A stretch of DNA of 64,000 nt from Frigoribacterium sp. CG_9.8 (GCF_015751965.1 NZ_JADOVH010000005.1:124001-188000); one strand, 5' to 3'. Numbered from the stretch's first letter, positions 30,328-39,592 are shown. A program made the numbers and translations. The notes: generated by a model not told the origin, from the letters alone.

Positions 30328-31572
30328 CTACCTGCTGGCCTCTGTCAGGCGTGTAATGATCGCCTGCGCGTCGGCGAGGGTGGTGGCGCCGATCGTGTCT
30401 TCCACGGTTCTGCGGGTGTAGCTCGGCAAGCTGTCGAGTTGCACGCTCGTCTCGGAGTAGACGCTGTGCAGGGAGATCGGGCCAAGATCCTGTTGAATGC
30501 CGCGGTAGATCGCCACAGTCTGGCCGTTGGCGCCCACGTAGAAGAGGGATTGTGACCACCGGTAGCCGATGAACAGGGCCGCCACGACCAGCGCGGCAAT
30601 AACGGCGATGCCCACGAGCCAGGTGATGCGCCGCCGCCGTGCACGGCGGCGATCCTCGGCGATCAGCTCATCGAGGTACTCGTCGGATTCCGGTTCGAAA
30701 TGACTGTCTTCGTGCGCCTGCGTTGACTTGAGTGGATGCAGCAGCAGGCTGGGCAGGCGAAGCGGACGACGGCCCGACTCGCTCTCGAACGTGAGCGGGG
30801 CGGAGGCGGATCCGACCACCATCACCGGCGACGACGCGGATTCCTCTGTGTCATCGATGTCGACGATGACGACGGTCACGTTGTCTGGCGCTCCCTGGTC
30901 GAGGCTTTCTTTGACCAGGCGATCCGCGGCATCTTTCACTGCCGTCTGTGCAGTGAGCACCTGTGATATTTTGACGTCTGAAACGTAGCTCGATAGGCCA
31001 TCGGAGCACAGCAACCACCGGTCGCCCGGCAGAACATCGAATACGGTGGTGTCGATTTCGGGGGTGGCATCGACGTCGCCGAGCACGCGCATGAGCACGG
31101 AACGGCGAGGGTGTACGGCCGCTTCTTCCGGAGTGATGCGGCCGCTGTCGACGAGACGCTGCACGAAGGTGTGGTCGGCGGTGATCTGGGAGAGTGTGCC
31201 AGCCCGCAGCAGGTAGATGCGTGAGTCGCCGATGTGTGCGATCGCGACCTGGGAGCCGGAGCGCAGAATCGCACTCACCGTCGTGCCCATGCCGGTGAGT
31301 TCGGGATGCTCGAACACGGTCTCGGCAAGCATCGTATTTGCCGCACCGAGGGCCGATTGCAATGCGAACTCGGCGTCGGCGGCTGAGGCGTACTTGCGGT
31401 CGGCTTCCATCATCCGCTTCAGGGCAATCGCTGAAGCGACATCCCCGCCCGCATGGCCACCCATACCGTCAGCAACGATGAAGAGCTGGGTGCCCGCATA
31501 GCCGGAGTCCTGGTTATTCACCCGGATCTTTCCGACGTGCGAAACGGCCGTGCTCTTGCCCGATGTGGCCAT
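30328..31572 (-). CDS. pstP: PP2C-type protein phosphatase PstP
   Basis: The product has 414 residues. PP2C metal-binding motifs include FIVADGMGGHAGGDVAS and LLCSDGLSSYVSD, with the final aspartate in APDNVTVVIVDIDD. A linker, a juxtamembrane Arg-rich patch (DRRRARRRRITWLV), one membrane helix and a roughly 80-residue extracellular part follow. PstP reverses phosphorylation by PknA and PknB and is encoded with them throughout actinobacteria. It is separated from fhaB by 4 bases. Confidence 0.95.
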   Translation of the reverse strand: MATSGKSTAVSHVGKIRVNNQDSGYAGTQLFIVADGMGGHAGGDVASAIALKRMMEADRKYASAADAEFALQSALGAANTMLAETVFEHPELTGMGTTVSAILRSGSQVAIAHIGDSRIYLLRAGTLSQITADHTFVQRLVDSGRITPEEAAVHPRRSVLMRVLGDVDATPEIDTTVFDVLPGDRWLLCSDGLSSYVSDVKISQVLTAQTAVKDAADRLVKESLDQGAPDNVTVVIVDIDDTEESASSPVMVVGSASAPLTFESESGRRPLRLPSLLLHPLKSTQAHEDSHFEPESDEYLDELIAEDRRRARRRRITWLVGIAVIAALVVAALFIGYRWSQSLFYVGANGQTVAIYRGIQQDLGPISLHSVYSETSVQLDSLPSYTRRTVEDTIGATTLADAQAIITRLTEASR

Positions 31573-31576
31573 TCAC

Positions 31577-32158
31577 CTACCGCCGAAGTTCGAAACTGGT
31601 CGTGCCGATCCGGACCGGTGTGTTGATCGGTACCGGCGTGGGAAGCGTGACCCGAGTGCCGTTGAGGAACGTGCCGTTGGTCGAGTCTAGGTCCTGGATT
31701 ACCCAGTCCTCGCTCCAGAGCATCAGGCGTGCGTGATGCGTCGAGGTGTAATCGTCACGGATGACGAGACCGCTCTCGCTCGACCGGCCGATGGTGAGCG
31801 GCTCCTGGGGAAGGCTCAGTTCAAGCCCCTCCTTCGGCCCGGAGGTGATTACCAGACGGGTTGCCATGCCGATGGAAGAGCGGCCGTTGGGTTGCACCGA
31901 GAATGCCTCGGTGGCGGTCGAGGCTGAGCCGCCTCCCTTGGCGGTTACGGGGGCGGCTACAGGGTATGCGACCGGCGGCGCGACCGCGGAGGCGACGAAC
32001 GGTTGGGCCGATGCGGCGCCTGACGCGATGTCCGCGGGGAGACGTCGCGCGCGCTGTCCGAAGAGGTCGGTACGCAGTGCGTAGACGACCGCGAAGACGA
32101 ACGCCCAGAGGATGATGAGAAAGCCGAACCGCAGCAGAAGAAGAGTGAGTTCGCTCAT
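31577..32158 (-). CDS. fhaB: FHA-domain membrane protein FhaB (FipA-like)
   Basis: The product has 193 residues. An N-terminal membrane helix (LLLLRFGFLIILWAFVFAVVYAL) is followed by an Ala-rich linker and a C-terminal forkhead-associated domain with the phosphothreonine pocket (IGRSSESGLVIRDDYTSTHHARL and DSTNGTFLNG). FhaB/FipA recognises kinase-phosphorylated partners and links to cell division in mycobacteria. It overlaps fhaA by 4 bases. Confidence 0.93.
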   Translation of the reverse strand: MSELTLLLLRFGFLIILWAFVFAVVYALRTDLFGQRARRLPADIASGAASAQPFVASAVAPPVAYPVAAPVTAKGGGSASTATEAFSVQPNGRSSIGMATRLVITSGPKEGLELSLPQEPLTIGRSSESGLVIRDDYTSTHHARLMLWSEDWVIQDLDSTNGTFLNGTRVTLPTPVPINTPVRIGTTSFELRR

Positions 32159-32913
32159 CGTCGGCCGCCGATGCCGTTGTTATCGCTGCGGCCGTTGGTG
32201 TCGGCGCGGCCGTCGCGAGCGCGGTGATCGGAGAACCTGTCATCCGGTGATGATTGGGCGAGCACCCGGAACACGATACGGGTTCGTCCGATGTTGATGA
32301 CGGAATCGGGAGCGAGGGGTGCTTTGTGCACGGTGGCACCGTTGAGCTGCGAACCGTTGGTAGAGCCGAGATCGTTGACCTCGGCCCGGGTGCCATCCCA
32401 GAGGATCTCGACGTGCTTGCGGGAGATGCCGGTGTCATCCACCGTGATGTCCGCATCGTGGCCCCGGCCGATGATCGTGCGGCTCTTGACGATGGGGTAA
32501 CGCTTACCCGCGACATCCAGCACCGGAGTCCAGGCAACAGTTCCCTTGACACTCACGGAGTCGATGCCGAGCACGCCCTGCGTGAGTGCGGGATCCTCGG
32601 CGAGGGTTATCGTGATGCCGCCGGAGAACTGATAGTGCTGAGCGGCGGCGTGCTGCTGCACGAGCCTGCTGAGTTCGTCGATGAGGATCGGGCCGAGCGC
32701 GATGATCTTGGCATGGTCGCCGATGGAGAGGCGAACGGTGAAGTTGTTGGGTACCAGAATGCGATCGCGCGCAACCACCACGGCCTTGGTGTCGAGTTCG
32801 CGGCGCAGCGCGGAAGTGATTTCGATCGGCTGCAGGCCGGACTTGAAGGTTTTGGCGAACGCTCCATTGACGGCGCGCTCCAAACCCTTCTCGAAGCTGT
32901 CAAGCAGGCCCAA
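32155..32913 (-). CDS. fhaA: FHA-domain protein FhaA (DUF3662 + FHA)
   Basis: The product has 252 residues. The N-terminal DUF3662 domain begins MGLLDSFEKGLERAVNGAF, followed by the FHA domain with IGRGHDADITVDDTGISRKH and DLGSTNGSQLNG. FhaA is cytoplasmic. In mycobacteria it binds phosphorylated MviN/MurJ, linking PknB signalling to precursor export. The central linker is much shorter than in the ~530-residue mycobacterial homologue, as in most other actinobacteria. It is the first gene of the operon. Confidence 0.93.
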   Translation of the reverse strand: MGLLDSFEKGLERAVNGAFAKTFKSGLQPIEITSALRRELDTKAVVVARDRILVPNNFTVRLSIGDHAKIIALGPILIDELSRLVQQHAAAQHYQFSGGITITLAEDPALTQGVLGIDSVSVKGTVAWTPVLDVAGKRYPIVKSRTIIGRGHDADITVDDTGISRKHVEILWDGTRAEVNDLGSTNGSQLNGATVHKAPLAPDSVINIGRTRIVFRVLAQSSPDDRFSDHRARDGRADTNGRSDNNGIGGRR

Positions 32914-33030
32914 CGTTCTCCCTCATCACTGTGCAGACGTGTCATTTGATGTTAGCCGCACGGCCTGTGCTGTGCTGTTCACGGCCCGGCTCCTTCGGAG
33001 CGTTCCTCCTGTGGTAGCGTCACTAAGTCT

Positions 33031-33114
33031 GCGCGAGTGGCGAAATTGGCAGACGCGCACGGTTCAGGTCCGTGTGCCCGTGAGGGCATGGGGGTTCAAG
33101 TCCCCCCTCGCGCA
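33031..33114 (+). tRNA. tRNA-Leu (CAG)
   Basis: An 84-nt class II tRNA with a long variable arm. Acceptor GCGCGAG pairs with CTCGCGC, the anticodon stem CACGG/CCGTG flanks CAG (33065-33067), and the T-arm contains GGGTTCAAGTCCC. No CCA is encoded. It is divergent from fhaA. Confidence 0.97.
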
Positions 33115-33119
33115 CAGTT

Positions 33120-33146
33120 GGGATCCTTTCGACACGAAAGGATCCC
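33120..33146 (+). terminator. hairpin after tRNA-Leu
   Basis: A perfect 12-bp stem (GGGATCCTTTCG, complement at 33135-33146) with a 3-base loop begins 6 bases after the tRNA. There is no T-run. Confidence 0.8.
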
Positions 33147-33255
33147 GTCGGTAAATTGACGTAGTGGAGCATGACACGGAGACGGTCACCCGGAAAAGGG
33201 TGGCCGTTTCTGCGTTTTCCCGGGCGGCTCCACCCAGGTCTGCGGGGCTTGGCCG

Positions 33256-33330
33256 CACCATCCACCTCCCGTTTTTCCCACCACTACCGTGTGTCAGCGG
33301 CGAGGTGGTGAGAAAAACGGGTGATGGTCG
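33256..33330. repeat. imperfect inverted repeat, copy 1 of a dispersed element
   Basis: The left arm around 33258-33284 (CCATCCACCTCCCGTTTTTC, then CCACCAC) is nearly complementary to the right arm ending near 33327 (GGTGGTGAGAAAAACGGGTG, then ATGG). The element lies in the 222-bp gap between the tRNA-Leu hairpin and pntB, which otherwise shows no gene. A related element is at 51431-51536. Confidence 0.75.
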
Positions 33331-33368
33331 ACGCGAGACAGCGAGGGCATCGGTGAGACACCGGCGTG

Positions 33369-34790
33369 CTACAGCGCCTTCAGCTCCTCGGTGACTTGGG
33401 TGACCGACTTTTTCGCATCGCCAAACAGCATTGTGGTGTTGGCAGCGAAGAAGAGCGGGTTTTCAACGCCCGCGTATCCCGAGCTCATCGAGCGTTTGAG
33501 AACGATCACAGAGCGGGATTCGTCCACGTTGAGGATCGGCATACCAAAGATCGGCGAATTCGGATCGGTGCGGGCTGCCGGGTTGGTCACGTCGTTTGCA
33601 CCGATCACGATGGTGACATCGGTGCGGGAAAACTCCGCGTTGATGTCATCCATCTCCTTCATCGCGTCGTAGGCGACATCGGCTTCGGCGAGCAGCACGT
33701 TCATGTGTCCAGGCATCCGCCCCGCTACTGGATGGATGGCGTACTTCACCTCGACCCCCCGCGCCTCGAGCACCTTGGCCATATCTTTAACCGCATGCTG
33801 CGCCTGGGCCACGGCGAGCCCGTATCCGGGCACCACGATCACCTGGTTGGCATAGGCGAGTTTGATCGCTGCGTCGGATGCCGAAGTGGACTTGGCCTGC
33901 TGGTCACCGATGCCGGCTGTTGCGCTGGCGGCACCGGTTCCACCACCGAACCCTCCTGCGACGATGGAGGGAATCGAGCGATTCATTGCCTTCGCCATCA
34001 GGTTGGTAAGGATGGTGCCGGATGCTCCCACGATCATGCCAGCCACGATCATCGCGATGTTGTTGAGCGCAAGCCCCGCGGCAGCGGCCGAGAGCCCGGT
34101 CAGCGCGTTGAGGAGCGAGATGACAACGGGCATGTCGGCACCGCCGATCGGGAGCACGGTGACGACACCGAGAAGGCCGGCAAAGATGAGAATTGCCACA
34201 AACCAGATCGGTGCGGCACCCGTGGTGATTGCGCCGATTCCCACGACAACCGACGCGGCGACTGACCCCAGAAACACCACAACGTTGAGTGGGCGCTGCA
34301 GGCGGCCGACGGTGAGGGGCCTGCTGGGCAGAATCTGCTGCAGTTTGAGGAAGGCGATGATCGATCCCCAAAACGACAGTGATCCGATGATCGCTGCAAA
34401 GAGAGAGGCGACGACCAGTGGAATGGGCGGGCCGCTACTGACGCGCAACGCGGTAAAGCCATCGCTTTCGATGAACTCACCCCAGGCGATCAGGGCGACG
34501 GTGCCGCCGCCTACGCCGTTGAACAGGGCAACCAGCTGTGGAATAGCGGTCATTTTGACCCGGCGAGCGGGCGGGATTCCCGCGATTACACCAACGGCCA
34601 ACGCTGCGATGATGATGACCCAGCTGCTGGTGGTGCGGATGTGGATGAGCGTCGCAATGAACGCGACCGCCATTCCGGCCGCGGCGATCTTGTTGCCGCG
34701 CACCGCCGAACGCGGTGCGGTCAGCCCGGAGAGTCCGAGGATGAACATCGCGAAGGCGACGATGTAGAGCACGTAGACGAGGATGTCCAT
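33369..34790 (-). CDS. pntB: NAD(P) transhydrogenase subunit beta
   Basis: The product has 473 residues. About nine N-terminal membrane helices form part of the proton channel. The C-terminal NADP-binding domain III begins near VIVVPGYGLAVAQAQHAVKD and includes VLLAEADVAYDAMKEMD. The complex couples proton import to hydride transfer from NADH to NADP, supplying NADPH. Spacing to the alpha-2 subunit gene is 2 bases. Confidence 0.95.
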   Translation of the reverse strand: MDILVYVLYIVAFAMFILGLSGLTAPRSAVRGNKIAAAGMAVAFIATLIHIRTTSSWVIIIAALAVGVIAGIPPARRVKMTAIPQLVALFNGVGGGTVALIAWGEFIESDGFTALRVSSGPPIPLVVASLFAAIIGSLSFWGSIIAFLKLQQILPSRPLTVGRLQRPLNVVVFLGSVAASVVVGIGAITTGAAPIWFVAILIFAGLLGVVTVLPIGGADMPVVISLLNALTGLSAAAAGLALNNIAMIVAGMIVGASGTILTNLMAKAMNRSIPSIVAGGFGGGTGAASATAGIGDQQAKSTSASDAAIKLAYANQVIVVPGYGLAVAQAQHAVKDMAKVLEARGVEVKYAIHPVAGRMPGHMNVLLAEADVAYDAMKEMDDINAEFSRTDVTIVIGANDVTNPAARTDPNSPIFGMPILNVDESRSVIVLKRSMSSGYAGVENPLFFAANTTMLFGDAKKSVTQVTEELKAL

Positions 34791-34792
34791 GG

Positions 34793-35116
34793 TCAGTTCT
34801 TCCCGTCGGTCGAGTCAACACTGGCCGGACGAGTCTTGAACATCGCCAGCATCCGGTCGGTCACTACAAATCCGCCGATGACGTTGACGGTGCCGAAGAC
34901 AATCGCAATGAACGAGATGATCTGCAGGGGGATGCCCGGATTCTCGGCGGTGCCGAGCACGACGAGAGCCCCGAGCACGACGATGCCGTGGATCGCGTTC
35001 GTGCCCGACATGAGCGGGGTGTGCAGGGTGTTAGGCACTTTCGAAATCACGGCAAAGCCGATGAAGCCCGAAAGCACCAGAATGGCGATATTCGCCAGAA
35101 AACCGGTGTAGTCCAT
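34793..35116 (-). CDS. pntAB: NAD(P) transhydrogenase subunit alpha-2 (membrane part)
   Basis: A 107-residue protein with about three membrane helices (FLANIAILVLSGFIGFAV, IHGIVVLGALVVLG, IISFIAIVFGTVNVIGGF) and the PLMSGTNAIHGIVV motif of the alpha-subunit membrane domain. The alpha subunit is split into two genes here, as in Rhodospirillum and many actinobacteria. Confidence 0.95.
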   Translation of the reverse strand: MDYTGFLANIAILVLSGFIGFAVISKVPNTLHTPLMSGTNAIHGIVVLGALVVLGTAENPGIPLQIISFIAIVFGTVNVIGGFVVTDRMLAMFKTRPASVDSTDGKN

Positions 35117-35118
35117 GA

Positions 35119-36270
35119 TCAGATCCTGTTCGTGACGGGTTCGCGCGTGACGCAGGAGAGCGCGATAATATCGTCGGAGTAGTCGGGGGCAAGCACACGA
35201 TCGTGCACCAGCAGGTCGAGCAGCGCGGTGAGGTTCTTCGAATACAGCTCGCTTGCATGCTCGGGCATGGTCGACGGCAGATTGAGTGGGGAAGCGATCG
35301 TGACCCCTCCCACGACGATGGTCTCGCCCGGCGCAGTCAACTCGCAGTTTCCGCCGGTCTCGCCCGCCATGTCGATCACCACACTGCCGGGTTTCATTCC
35401 GTGGACAGCAGCAGCCGTGACGAGGCGCGGTGCGGGTCGTCCAGGAACGAGAGCAGTGGTGATGACGACGTCGAAGGTGGAAATCGCGGTCTCGAGAGCG
35501 GTCTGCTGTGCTGCGACCTCGTCATCCGTGAGCTCACGGGCGTAGCCACCCTCTCCCTGCGCGTCGATTCCGACGCTGAGCCACTGCGCCCCCACCGAGC
35601 GCACCTGGTCGGCGACCTCCGGACGAACGTCATACCCGGTCGCGCGACCACCGAGACGCCGGGCAGTAGCGAGCGCTTGCAGCCCGGCAACACCGACGCC
35701 AAGCACGAGCACTCCGGCCGGCTTGACTGTGCCGGCTGCGGTGGTGAGCATGGGAAAGAATCGGGTCGACAACGACGCGGCGAGGATCACGGACTTGTAG
35801 CCGGCGACATTAGCCTGCGATGAGAGCGCATCCATGGCCTGGGCTCGAGAGCTCCGGGGAATCGCTTCGACCGCGTACCCGGTGATGCCAGCATCGCGCA
35901 GGGCGGAGATTTTGTTGTCTGCGTTTCGGGGTGCCAGGAATCCGATGAGGCTGCTTCCCGACTTCAGACGCGCGATCTCGTCGTCGGTGGGCGGCGCGAC
36001 CTTGAGCACGACATCCGCACGCCAGGCGTCGCCAATTATCGCGCCCGCGGCGACGTACAGATCATCGCTCATCAGTGCCGCGACACCGGCCCCTGATTCG
36101 ACCACCACATCGAGCCCTTTCGCGATGAGGGATGCGACTGCGCGCGGTACGAGTGCGACCCGACGCTCGTCAGGTCCGGTTTCGCGAACAACACCGATCT
36201 GTAATCCCGTGGATGGCACATCGGCACGCGTAGAGGAGGTGGGGGTGGAAGGTGTTTCTGGGTCAGACAC
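35119..36270 (-). CDS. pntAA: NAD(P) transhydrogenase subunit alpha-1 (NAD-binding part)
   Basis: Encodes 383 residues from GTG 36270, preceded by GAAAGG at about seven bases; a TTG at 36300 in the same frame is less likely. The domain resembles alanine dehydrogenase: GVVRETGPDERRVALVP at the N-terminus and the NAD-binding AGVLVLGVGVAGLQALATAR. It binds NADH in the cytoplasm and passes hydride to domain III of PntB. It is the first gene of the three-gene operon. Confidence 0.93.
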   Translation of the reverse strand: MSDPETPSTPTSSTRADVPSTGLQIGVVRETGPDERRVALVPRAVASLIAKGLDVVVESGAGVAALMSDDLYVAAGAIIGDAWRADVVLKVAPPTDDEIARLKSGSSLIGFLAPRNADNKISALRDAGITGYAVEAIPRSSRAQAMDALSSQANVAGYKSVILAASLSTRFFPMLTTAAGTVKPAGVLVLGVGVAGLQALATARRLGGRATGYDVRPEVADQVRSVGAQWLSVGIDAQGEGGYARELTDDEVAAQQTALETAISTFDVVITTALVPGRPAPRLVTAAAVHGMKPGSVVIDMAGETGGNCELTAPGETIVVGGVTIASPLNLPSTMPEHASELYSKNLTALLDLLVHDRVLAPDYSDDIIALSCVTREPVTNRI

Positions 36271-36300
36271 TGCTGAACCTTTCGTGACAGGAAGGATCAA

Positions 36301-36997
36301 CGAAGCTCGGCTGTGAGCGCGCTATCGGGGATCTTCGAGGAAACAGAGGTGGGCGCGCGGTCACGGGCCATATCTTCAACCTCGCGGAGCCCGCTTGGAG
36401 CACCCGCAGATCGCGGGATACCTCAGCGCTCAATCTAACCTCACGGTGAGGGGCGGTTTTACCCGCGACTGAAGTTTGCGTGGGATTATCAGGGAGCATC
36501 GTCGCGTTCACCATTTCGATCATGACTGCGGGGCAGAGCGATGGCGCCGGTGCAGCGAGGTGCCGACAGTGGGGTGCGGGTCAGGGCACGATGTTGATGA
36601 GGGTGCCGAGCGGAAGTCTGTTGACCGCGGTGATCGCCTCCTTTGACAGCCGCACGCACCCGTGGGAAACATCTCCGGTGGCGACCGGGTTGTAGTGGAC
36701 TCCGATGAGCCCCCCGTCGTTGCCGCCGTACGGTTCGTCAGCTGCTGAGGAGTGCAGCGAGGCGAGCTGGATGGGGTAGACGGTCTGGGGATGACCGCGT
36801 CGTATATGGCTTCGGTAAGCGCCGCACGTGCGGTAGCGGTCAACCGCGTGTAGGCAGGCGCGCAGCCAGCCCCGGCTTCACTTCCTGGCTTCACTCCCCG
36901 GCCCGTTCCCGGTAGATTTGAGAACATGTTTCGTTGACCCGATGTGGTGCACGCTGTCGTGCGCGAGCCGTGAACGAACTCAGATCGAGGAGCACAT
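36301..36997. other. gap between pntAA and the aldehyde dehydrogenase
   Basis: About 700 bp without an intact gene. It contains the pnt promoter region, a small hairpin CCTCACGGTGAGG near 36440, and the remnant of an L,D-transpeptidase at 36581-36805. The rest shows no frame with recognisable protein. Confidence 0.6.
36581..36805 (-). pseudogene. L,D-transpeptidase (YkuD) C-terminal remnant
   Basis: Reading the minus strand from about 36800 to the TGA at 36583-36581 gives GHPQTVYPIQLASLHSS, then YGGNDGGLIGVHYNPVATG, then DVSHGCVRLSKEAITAVNRL. SHGCVRL is the catalytic Cys motif of L,D-transpeptidases, which make 3-3 crosslinks in peptidoglycan. Only the last ~72 residues of the catalytic domain are recognisable; no N-terminal anchor, start codon or upstream catalytic-domain sequence is found in any frame. 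Upstream, a different frame of poorer quality continues, suggesting a frameshift or deletion. I infer a decayed gene, though a sequencing error plus truncation is possible. Confidence 0.7.
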
Positions 36998-38368
36998 ATG
37001 AGCCAGTACGTCGTCATCAATCCTGCAACCGGAGCTCAGGGGTCCGTCTTCCCGCCGGCCACCGACGCCCAGCTGGACGCAGCCCTCGGCGCCGCCGACA
37101 CGGCGCACCGCACCTGGTCACGCACCAGCACTCTCGCCGAGCGGAGCGCACTGGTGCAGCGGGTCGCCGACCTGCACGTCGAACGCCGCGAGGCGCTCGC
37201 CGAGATCATCGTTCGCGAGATGGGCAAGCCGCTGGATCAGGCCCTCGGCGAGGTCGATTTCAGCGCAGCCATTTACTCCTACTACGCCGAGAACGGCGAG
37301 AAGTTCCTTGCCGACGAACAGATCGACCTGCTCGACGGCGAGGGCAGCGCCTTTATCCGACGCTCCTCGCTCGGCCCGCTGCTCGGCATCATGCCGTGGA
37401 ACTTTCCCTATTACCAGGTGGCCCGCTTCGCCGGACCCAACCTGGTGCTCGGCAACACGATCCTGCTGAAGCATGCGGGGCAGTGCCCGGAATCCTCCGC
37501 GGCGATTGAGCAGATCTTCCACGACGCCGGATTCCCTGCGGGCGCCTACGCCAATATCTACGCGTCAAGCGAGCAGATCGCTAACCTCATCGCCGATCCG
37601 CGCCTGGTCGGCGTCTCGCTCACCGGCTCGGAGCGCGCCGGCGCCGCGGTCGCCGAGGTGGCCGGCCGCAACCTCAAGAAGGTCGTGCTCGAGCTCGGCG
37701 GGTCGGATCCGTTTATCCTGCTCAGCACCGATGACCTGGACGCAACGGTGGATGCCGCCGTCTCGGGTCGCATCGACAACAACGGTCAGGCCTGCAACGC
37801 GGCCAAGCGCTTCATTGTGCTCGGGGATCTGTATGACGACTTCCTCACTCGCTTCACCGCGAAACTCACCGCGGCGACTCCGTCAGATCCGATGGCGGAT
37901 GGCACGGTGCTCGGCCCCCTGTCGTCAGCCCTGGCCGCGGATCGCCTTGACGAGCAGGTCGACCGCGCGATCGACCAGGGAGCGACTGTCGTTGCTCGCG
38001 GCGATCGCACCGGCACCTACTTTTCGTCGGTGGTGCTCACGGGAGTGACCCCGACGATGGATGCCCACCACGAAGAATTCTTCGGACCGGTGGCCATCGT
38101 CTACAGCGTAGAAGACGAAGCCGCCGCCGTCGCCCTAGCGAATGACACCCCGTTCGGCCTCGGATCCTACCTGTTCTCCACCGACCCGGAGCAAGTGCTG
38201 CGCGTAGCCGATCAGATCGAGGCCGGCATGGTCTTCGTCAATGGAGTCGGGCTCGACAGCCCGGAGCTGCCATTCGGAGGCGTCAAGCGCAGCGGCTTCG
38301 GTCGTGAGCTCGGGCGCTTTGGAATCGAGGAGTTCGTCAATCGCAAGATGATCCGCATCCTCAAATAA
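36998..38368 (+). CDS. NAD(P)-dependent succinate-semialdehyde-type aldehyde dehydrogenase
   Basis: The product has 456 residues. The catalytic Cys is in NNGQACNAAKRFIV, the general-base Glu in KKVVLELGGSDPFILL, and the N-terminus reads YVVINPATG. It resembles the compact SSADH family (GabD2/Sad-like). Together with the GabT-like aminotransferase nearby it would oxidise succinate semialdehyde or glutarate semialdehyde to the dicarboxylate. It is on the opposite strand from the gabT-aldh-acd operon and shares a bidirectional terminator with it. Substrate is inferred from context only. Confidence 0.85.
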   Translation: MSQYVVINPATGAQGSVFPPATDAQLDAALGAADTAHRTWSRTSTLAERSALVQRVADLHVERREALAEIIVREMGKPLDQALGEVDFSAAIYSYYAENGEKFLADEQIDLLDGEGSAFIRRSSLGPLLGIMPWNFPYYQVARFAGPNLVLGNTILLKHAGQCPESSAAIEQIFHDAGFPAGAYANIYASSEQIANLIADPRLVGVSLTGSERAGAAVAEVAGRNLKKVVLELGGSDPFILLSTDDLDATVDAAVSGRIDNNGQACNAAKRFIVLGDLYDDFLTRFTAKLTAATPSDPMADGTVLGPLSSALAADRLDEQVDRAIDQGATVVARGDRTGTYFSSVVLTGVTPTMDAHHEEFFGPVAIVYSVEDEAAAVALANDTPFGLGSYLFSTDPEQVLRVADQIEAGMVFVNGVGLDSPELPFGGVKRSGFGRELGRFGIEEFVNRKMIRILK

Positions 38369-38374
38369 GACGTG

Positions 38375-38416
38375 GCTGACGGTGCGCGGAGCCCCGGTTC
38401 GCGGCGCACCGTCAGC
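38375..38416. terminator. bidirectional hairpin terminator
   Basis: A perfect 13-bp stem (GCTGACGGTGCGC at 38375-38387, complement at 38404-38416) sits between the convergent SSADH and acyl-CoA dehydrogenase genes. It overlaps the stop codon of the latter. Confidence 0.85.
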
Positions 38417-39572
38417 GGAACGCCGCGACTCCGGTGATGTGATTGCCGATTACCAGGGTGTGCACCTCGTCAGTGCCTTCATAGGTGCGCACGCTCTCAA
38501 GGTTGTTAGCGTGGCGCATCGGCGAGTACTCGAGAGTGACGCCATTGCCACCGAGCATGGCGCGGGCCTCCCTGGCAATCTGGATCGCCTCGCGACAGTT
38601 ATTGAGTTTGCCGATCGAGATCTGGTGCGGCTGCAAATTCCCCGCATCTTTCAGTCGGCCGAGCTGGAGCGCGAGCAGAGTGCCTTTATTGATCTCAAGG
38701 GCCATATTCACGAGTTTCTCCTGCGTGAGCTGATAGCCCGCGAGTGGCTTGCCGAACTGCAGTCGCTGCTGTGAGTACTGCAGGGCGGCCAGGTAGCTGT
38801 CACGAGCGGCCCCCATCGCCCCCCAGATGATGCCGTAGCGGGCCTCATTGAGACACTCGAAGGGACCGCGCAGACCCTTGGCCTTTGGCAGCATCGCCGA
38901 TGCTGGCAGGCGCACTTCGGCAAGTTCGATCTCGCACTGAATGGATGCCCGCATCGACAGCTTCTGGGGAATGACCGTCGCAGTGAAGCCCGCTGTGTCG
39001 GTGGGCACAAGGAAGCCCCGGATGCCCTCGTCGGTCATCGCCCAGATCACGGCGATATCAGCGATCGAGGCGAGCCCGATCCAGCGTTTCGTGCCGTTGA
39101 TCACCCAGTCGTCACCATCACGCCTGGCAAAGGTGGTCATACTCCCGGGGTCAGACCCTGCCGTGGGCTCGGTGAGTCCGAAGCATCCGATTGCCTCGCC
39201 CGCCGCCATCCGCGGCAGCCACTGCAGCTTCTGCTCCTCAGAGCCGTGTCGGTGGATCGCGGTCATCGCGAGGGATCCCTGCACGCTCACGAAGGTGCGT
39301 AGCCCCGAGTCACCAGCCTCGAGTTCGAGCGCGGCAATGCCGTACTCCACCGCGGACCGGCCGGGGCAGCCGTAGCCGGTGAGGTGCATCCCGAGCAACC
39401 CGAGCTTGGCGAGGTGCGGGATGAGGGTGACCGGGAACACTCCGGCGTCGTACCAGTGCGCGATATGCGGCTTGATTTCGGTATCGACGAAGTCACGCAC
39501 CGAATGGCGCAACTCGAGTTCTGATTCGCTGAGTAGGGAATCGACATCGATGAGGTCGGAGGTGTCGGGCAC
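38412..39572 (-). CDS. acyl-CoA dehydrogenase, glutaryl-CoA dehydrogenase-like
   Basis: Encodes 386 residues from GTG 39572, chosen because AAAGGAAG stands just before it. The FAD-binding and catalytic regions are clear: CFGLTEPTAGSDPGSM, then ARYGIIWGAMGAA, then MLGGNGVTLEY and the catalytic Glu in VRTYEGTDEVHTLVIG. The ARYGI.WG and RTYEGT contexts with a C-terminal ITGVAAF closely resemble glutaryl-CoA dehydrogenase, which oxidatively decarboxylates glutaryl-CoA to crotonyl-CoA. It lies in an operon-like run with an aldehyde dehydrogenase and a GabT-like aminotransferase, and a CaiB-type CoA-transferase is nearby. Confidence 0.87.
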   Translation of the reverse strand: MPDTSDLIDVDSLLSESELELRHSVRDFVDTEIKPHIAHWYDAGVFPVTLIPHLAKLGLLGMHLTGYGCPGRSAVEYGIAALELEAGDSGLRTFVSVQGSLAMTAIHRHGSEEQKLQWLPRMAAGEAIGCFGLTEPTAGSDPGSMTTFARRDGDDWVINGTKRWIGLASIADIAVIWAMTDEGIRGFLVPTDTAGFTATVIPQKLSMRASIQCEIELAEVRLPASAMLPKAKGLRGPFECLNEARYGIIWGAMGAARDSYLAALQYSQQRLQFGKPLAGYQLTQEKLVNMALEINKGTLLALQLGRLKDAGNLQPHQISIGKLNNCREAIQIAREARAMLGGNGVTLEYSPMRHANNLESVRTYEGTDEVHTLVIGNHITGVAAFR

Positions 39573-39592
39573 GGATCTTCCTTTGGTTGGAG

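Noticed and set aside
36263-36523. 86-residue minus-strand frame upstream of pntAA
   Set aside because: No recognisable fold, overlaps the pntAA start and its ribosome-binding site.
36520-37020. 166-residue minus-strand frame in the pnt-ALDH gap
   Set aside because: It is a composite of the L,D-transpeptidase remnant region read in the wrong frame and low-complexity sequence; the correct frame for the remnant differs.
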